Source: Croceicoccus sediminis (GTDB taxonomy: Bacteria; Pseudomonadota; Alphaproteobacteria; Sphingomonadales; Sphingomonadaceae). Taken from it: 64,000 bases of DNA. The number at the start of each line of letters is the position of its first letter. Within the stretch, counting starts at the first letter, position 1. A program made the translations under genes and the position numbers. Location: contig NZ_SUNC01000002.1 in the NCBI RefSeq assembly GCF_007570835.1, forward strand, positions 62,001-126,000, given 5' to 3'. The notes below the pieces were generated by a model. It had not been told where the DNA came from. It did not search any database and was given only the letters and a program-made list of their open reading frames with translations. Shown in pieces: positions 60,220 through 64,000 of the stretch.

Positions 60220-63200
60220 TCAGGCAATCGGCGCCAGTTGCATGGCAGCCAGTTCCGTCGCATCCGGCGCAAACGACACGTCGATCGGTGTCGTGATCTG
60301 GCTGTCGCCGTCGCCGTCTATGCCGATCTCGAACGAGAACGCGGAGGCGTCCATGTCCGCATCGCGAAGCGCCGCGTCGAATTCCAGCACGTAGTCCGGC
60401 GGGTTGCGCAGGATCTCGATATCGCCAAGCCCGATCTTCACCGCTTCGCCGTCCAGGTTCTTGATCTCGACATATGCGAACGGATTGTTGGCATTGGTTT
60501 CCACGACGATGGCTTCGTTCTTGCCAATCGTGTCGCCGCCCGTGTCGACCACGTTCCCCTGGGCATCGTAGGCCACCCACTCGTAGCTGAAGCCCTGTGC
60601 CGTCTTCGTGCCGATGATGATCCCGGTGATCGGCGTCGGATCGGCGTCGGGTCCGTTCTCGTACAGGCTGAAGGCCAGGATCTCGCCGCTGTCGAGGTTG
60701 CCGTTGTCGACACCGACGTTGAGATTGCTCTCGTTGACGGCCTCTCCCTCGTCCGGGTCGCCGACGCCATCGTCGTTGGCATCGTCGAAGCCGGATATCC
60801 GGACGAAGTCGCCATCGCCCCCGTTGAGGACACCAACATCGATGAAATTCGTGTCCGGCCCGCCCGCCTTGATGTTCGATGTGTCGAGTTCGGTGCTGCT
60901 GCCAAGAAACGCGGACAACATCTCGAAGTAGTAGTTCGCCGTTCCCGCGCCGTCGTCAGCGATGGATAGCTCGTAAAGATCGACGCCCTTGTACGATCCG
61001 ATGATTTCATGTTCCCCGACCACGCCGTCGCCATCGACATCGGCATAGCGCCAGCTGAACCCGCTGGCATCGGCGCTGTCCTTGCCGCCCGGCGCATCGG
61101 TGATGAGCCAAGAGTAGTCCTCGTCCTGGACACCGCCGAAGCTGAACCCGTCCGCATCGCTCAGCGTGTCGCCCACGACGTTGTCGGCGAAATAGGTCGT
61201 GTCGGAGGAATAGCTGTCGATCTCTGACGTGGTGACCCAGGGGCCATCGTCCTCGACGTAGAAGACATTCGCGCCCAGCTGCATGTCAGCATAGGCTGAA
61301 TCGCCGTCGGCATCGGTGACAGTCTGGCGCAGGGCGAGTGTTTCGCTGCCCGCGACGGTCAGGACGATACTTTCATCGTCCAGCGTTTCATCCGGGTGCC
61401 ACAAGTCGTCGTAGTCCGCGCCGAACTGGAAGGTGACCTTGCCGAAGTCCGGTCCCGCCGCCGTCTCGACCGAAATGACGATGATCTCGTCGTAATCCGG
61501 TGTTCCCTCACCGCCCGGATCATCACCCGTGTAGCCGATGACCGTGCCGGAATCCTGCTGGTAAAGCTTGACCTCCTCACCCTTGGCACCGTCCGCGCCC
61601 AGCGTGAACAGCCCGGAGCCGACCCCGTCGAGGCTGAGCACCAGCGAATAGCCGGTGGTACCCGGCAGATCGGTGCCGAGAGCCTGGTTGATGAAGAGTG
61701 CGCCCAGATTGGCTGTCGCCGTGGTCGTTCCGGCGGCCGCATTGCCCGGACCGCCGGGATCAGTTCCGACGCTTTCGTCCAGGTACAGCTTCGTGGGTGT
61801 CTGCGCGGTTCCCGCCTTGGGGCCGTCATCCTCGACGTAGAACACCCCGATGCCAAGGCCCATGTCGGCAGTGTCCTTGTCGCCATCGGCATCGGTGAGC
61901 GTCTGGCGCAGGACGAGGTCGCCCGCGGCGTCCAGCTTCAGCTCGGCCGCATCGTCGTCACTGCCGGTACCGCTGTGCCAGATGTTGCCATAGTCGGCAT
62001 GATCGATGCTGAAAGTGACCTTGCCGAAGTTGGCGCTGGTATCGTCGTTGTCGACCGCGATCGACAGGTAGGTGTCGCCATAGGCGGTGCCGATGATCTG
62101 GCTGCCCGAGGTGTAGAGCAGAATCTCGTCACCCTTGCCGCCGCTGACCGGATCGATGGCGTAGAGGCCCGACCCGTCGCCTTCGGTGGCGAGGACGAGC
62201 GTGTAGCCGGTCGATCCGGGAAGGTCCGTCCCGTACGCGCCGCCGGTAAACAGAGCGCCGAAGTCGGCAGACGCCGTTACTACATCGGCATCGGCCATGC
62301 CTGCGCCGCCATCGGGATCGGTGCCGACGCTTTCATCGACATAGAGCTTGGTCGGCGTGCCGGGCGTGCCTGCCTTGGGTCCGTCGTCCTCGACATAGAA
62401 GACCCCGATGCCGAGGCCCATGTCGGCAGTATCCTTGTCGCCATCGGCATCGGTAAGCGTCTGGCGCAGCACGAGGTCGCCCGCGGCGTCCAGCTTCAGT
62501 TCGGCCGCATCATCGTCGCTTCCGGTGCCGCTGTGCCATATGTTGCCATAGTCGGCATGGTCGATGCTGAAAGTGACCTTGCCGAAGTCACCGCTGGTAT
62601 CGTCGTTGTTGACCGCGATCGACAGGTAGGTGTCGCCATAGGCGGTGCCGATGATCTGGCCGCCCGAGGTGTAGAGCAGAATCTCGTCACCCTTGCCGCC
62701 GCTGACCGGATCGATGGCGTAGAGGCCTGATCCGTCGCCTTCGGTTGCGAGGACAAGCGTATAGCCGGTCGATCCGGGCAAGTCCGTACCATATGCGCCG
62801 CCCGTGAACAGAGCGCCGAAGTCGGCAGAAGCCGTCACCACATCGGCATCGGCCATGCCTGCGCCGCCATCGGGATCGGTGCCGACGCTCTCATCGACAT
62901 AGAGCTTGGTCGGCGTACCGGGCGTTCCCGCCTTGGGGCCGTCGTCCTCGACATAGAATACCCCAATGCCGAGGCCCATGTCGGCAGTATCCTTGTCGCC
63001 ATCGGCATCGGTGAGCGTCTGGCGCAGGAGGAGGTCGCCCGCGGCGTCCAGCTTCAGTTCGGCCGCATCGTCGTCACTGCCGGTGCCGCTGTGCCAGATG
63101 TTGCCATAGTCGGCATGGTCGATGCTGAAAGTGACTTTGCCGAAGTTGGCGCTGGTATCGTCATTGTCGACCGCGATCGACAGGTAGGTGTCGCCATAGG

Positions 63201-64000
63201 CGGTGCCGATGATCTGGCCGCCCGAGGTGTAGAGCAGAATCTCGTCACCCTTCCCGCCGCTGACCGGATCGATGGCGTAGAGGCCCGACCCGTCGCCTTC
63301 GGTGGCGAGCACGAGCGTGTAGCCGGTCGATCCGGGAAGGTCCGTCCCGTACGTGCCGCCGGTAAACAGAGCGCCGAAGTCGGCAGAAGCCGTCACCACG
63401 TCAGCATCGGCCATGCCTGCGCCGCCATCGGGATCGGTGCCGACGCTTTCATCGACATATAGCTTGGTCGGCGTGCCCGGCGTGCCTGCCTTGGGTCCGT
63501 CGTCCTCGACATAGAAGACACCGGCGCCAAGATCGACGTAGGCGGAATCGCTGTCGCCTTCCGGCACCGGGTCGCTATCGGGATCGAAGTCGCCGTCCAC
63601 CAGCATCTGGACAAGGCGCAAGTGTTCGCCGGTACCGACCGTCAGGCTGACGTCGTCGTCGGCATCGCCATCGGCGAAATCGGAGTGCCAGACATTCGCG
63701 TAATCTGCGCCCAGGGCAAAGGTCACTTCGCCGAATTCGGCATCTGCGGAATTGTTTTCGACCGAGATCACGAAGATCGTCTGGTAAACCGGGCTGCCTT
63801 CACCGCCCGGACTGTCCCCGGTATAGCCGATGATCGTCTGATCGTCCTGCTGGTAAAGCTTGACCTCCTCGCCCTTGCCGCCAGAAGTATCGATGACGAA
63901 GATGCCCGATCCCGTGCCATCGGTGCTGAGGTCGAGCGTATAGCTGGTCGTTCCGGCCCCGTCGGTGCCATGGTCGGAACCAGAGAACAGTGCCGCATAA
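60220..64000 (-). CDS. Large repetitive T1SS-143/DUF5801-type secreted protein, N terminus outside window
   Basis: The frame is open from the right window edge to the stop at 60220, about 1,260 residues. It consists of about 186-residue units with the motif VFYVEDDGPKAGT...KLYVDESVGTDP, an acidic repeat typical of large type I-secreted surface adhesins of marine bacteria. Three units are nearly identical (see repeat); the first and last ones have diverged. The last about 350 residues are different (SYSSDTTYFADNVVGDTLSD, a globular end domain) and terminate ATELAAMQLAPIA. No glycine-rich RTX nonapeptides are visible in this part. Very acidic, so probably calcium binding. Likely a cell-surface or extracellular protein; its secretion system is not in the window. 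Confidence 0.85.
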   Translation of the reverse strand, partial: YAALFSGSDHGTDGAGTTSYTLDLSTDGTGSGIFVIDTSGGKGEEVKLYQQDDQTIIGYTGDSPGGEGSPVYQTIFVISVENNSADAEFGEVTFALGADYANVWHSDFADGDADDDVSLTVGTGEHLRLVQMLVDGDFDPDSDPVPEGDSDSAYVDLGAGVFYVEDDGPKAGTPGTPTKLYVDESVGTDPDGGAGMADADVVTASADFGALFTGGTYGTDLPGSTGYTLVLATEGDGSGLYAIDPVSGGKGDEILLYTSGGQIIGTAYGDTYLSIAVDNDDTSANFGKVTFSIDHADYGNIWHSGTGSDDDAAELKLDAAGDLLLRQTLTDADGDKDTADMGLGIGVFYVEDDGPKAGTPGTPTKLYVDESVGTDPDGGAGMADADVVTASADFGALFTGGAYGTDLPGSTGYTLVLATEGDGSGLYAIDPVSGGKGDEILLYTSGGQIIGTAYGDTYLSIAVNNDDTSGDFGKVTFSIDHADYGNIWHSGTGSDDDAAELKLDAAGDLVLRQTLTDADGDKDTADMGLGIGVFYVEDDGPKAGTPGTPTKLYVDESVGTDPDGGAGMADADVVTASADFGALFTGGAYGTDLPGSTGYTLVLATEGDGSGLYAIDPVSGGKGDEILLYTSGSQIIGTAYGDTYLSIAVDNDDTSANFGKVTFSIDHADYGNIWHSGTGSDDDAAELKLDAAGDLVLRQTLTDADGDKDTADMGLGIGVFYVEDDGPKAGTAQTPTKLYLDESVGTDPGGPGNAAAGTTTATANLGALFINQALGTDLPGTTGYSLVLSLDGVGSGLFTLGADGAKGEEVKLYQQDSGTVIGYTGDDPGGEGTPDYDEIIVISVETAAGPDFGKVTFQFGADYDDLWHPDETLDDESIVLTVAGSETLALRQTVTDADGDSAYADMQLGANVFYVEDDGPWVTTSEIDSYSSDTTYFADNVVGDTLSDADGFSFGGVQDEDYSWLITDAPGGKDSADASGFSWRYADVDGDGVVGEHEIIGSYKGVDLYELSIADDGAGTANYYFEMLSAFLGSSTELDTSNIKAGGPDTNFIDVGVLNGGDGDFVRISGFDDANDDGVGDPDEGEAVNESNLNVGVDNGNLDSGEILAFSLYENGPDADPTPITGIIIGTKTAQGFSYEWVAYDAQGNVVDTGGDTIGKNEAIVVETNANNPFAYVEIKNLDGEAVKIGLGDIEILRNPPDYVLEFDAALRDADMDASAFSFEIGIDGDGDSQITTPIDVSFAPDATELAAMQLAPIA
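61817..63519. repeat. Three tandem 558-bp repeat units within the surface protein gene
   Basis: The marker sequence encoding KAGxxxxPTKLY-type joins recurs at 61817, 62375, 62933 and 63491, exactly 558 bp (186 codons) apart. The three intervening units are nearly identical at the nucleotide level, synonymous positions included, with only scattered differences; the next unit below 61817 is clearly diverged. This indicates recent duplication or ongoing gene conversion. Confidence 0.92.

Noticed and set aside
61817-63519. Possible CRISPR or satellite array
   Set aside because: Units are 558 bp, fully coding and without spacers; they are protein repeats.

Overview
The window looks like a chromosomal segment of a Sphingomonadales alphaproteobacterium (Novosphingobium/Erythrobacter/Croceicoccus-like; genus not assignable by eye). 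Reasons: high GC with strong third-position GC bias, an alphaproteobacterial-length RpoB, a UrcA-family protein, a large TonB-dependent receptor beside flavin-dependent tryptophan-halogenase homologues and a GH13/GH97 alpha-glucan locus, and a T1SS-143/DUF5801-type surface protein. I see no rRNA, tRNA, insertion sequence or CRISPR array.

Region 1 (1-9.9 kb), information processing: rpoC (3' part outside the window) and rpoB run leftward from a near-consensus promoter about 260 nt upstream of rpoB. rplJ-rplL lie on the opposite strand, so the usual rplJL-rpoBC order is broken. A small module sits between the two halves: a 45-residue membrane microprotein, a DUF2975 membrane protein and a small XRE regulator, preceded by nested ATCGAT-type palindromes.

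Region 2 (10.3-39.6 kb), one large ABC-transporter-dependent capsule locus: a leftward operon kpsF-kdsB-kdsA-kpsS plus a phytanoyl-CoA-dioxygenase-like gene (Kdo supply and linker synthesis); a rightward operon of a sulfotransferase-like protein plus kpsM-kpsT-kpsE-kpsD (export); kpsC; gmd-fcl (GDP-L-fucose); an FkbM methyltransferase fused to an F5/8C domain; a fucosyltransferase-like protein; a leftward operon of four glycosyltransferase-type proteins (GT4, polysialyltransferase-like, DUF115-like, GT8); and a rightward group of two paralogous DUF6716-like putative transferases flanking a short NeuB-type synthase and a CMP-sugar synthetase fused to a KdsC-like HAD phosphatase. No UDP-GlcNAc 2-epimerase (neuC) is visible. 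I infer a capsule carrying fucose and a nonulosonic acid, possibly KDN-like, on a poly-Kdo linker.

Region 3 (39.8-58.1 kb), alpha-glucan/maltose use: a DUF2279 envelope protein; a leftward operon of MFS permease, periplasmic GH13 and sugar porter; a LacI-family regulator; and a rightward group of TonB-dependent receptor, tryptophan-halogenase homologue, lipoprotein GH13, cytoplasmic GH13 alpha-glucosidase, GH97 and a second halogenase homologue. The last five genes are joined by 4-nt overlaps. A strong hairpin separates the receptor from them.

Region 4 (58.1-64 kb): a winged-helix regulator with a membrane anchor and TPR-like tail, a UrcA protein, and the C-terminal part of a large repetitive secreted protein with three near-identical 558-bp tandem units.
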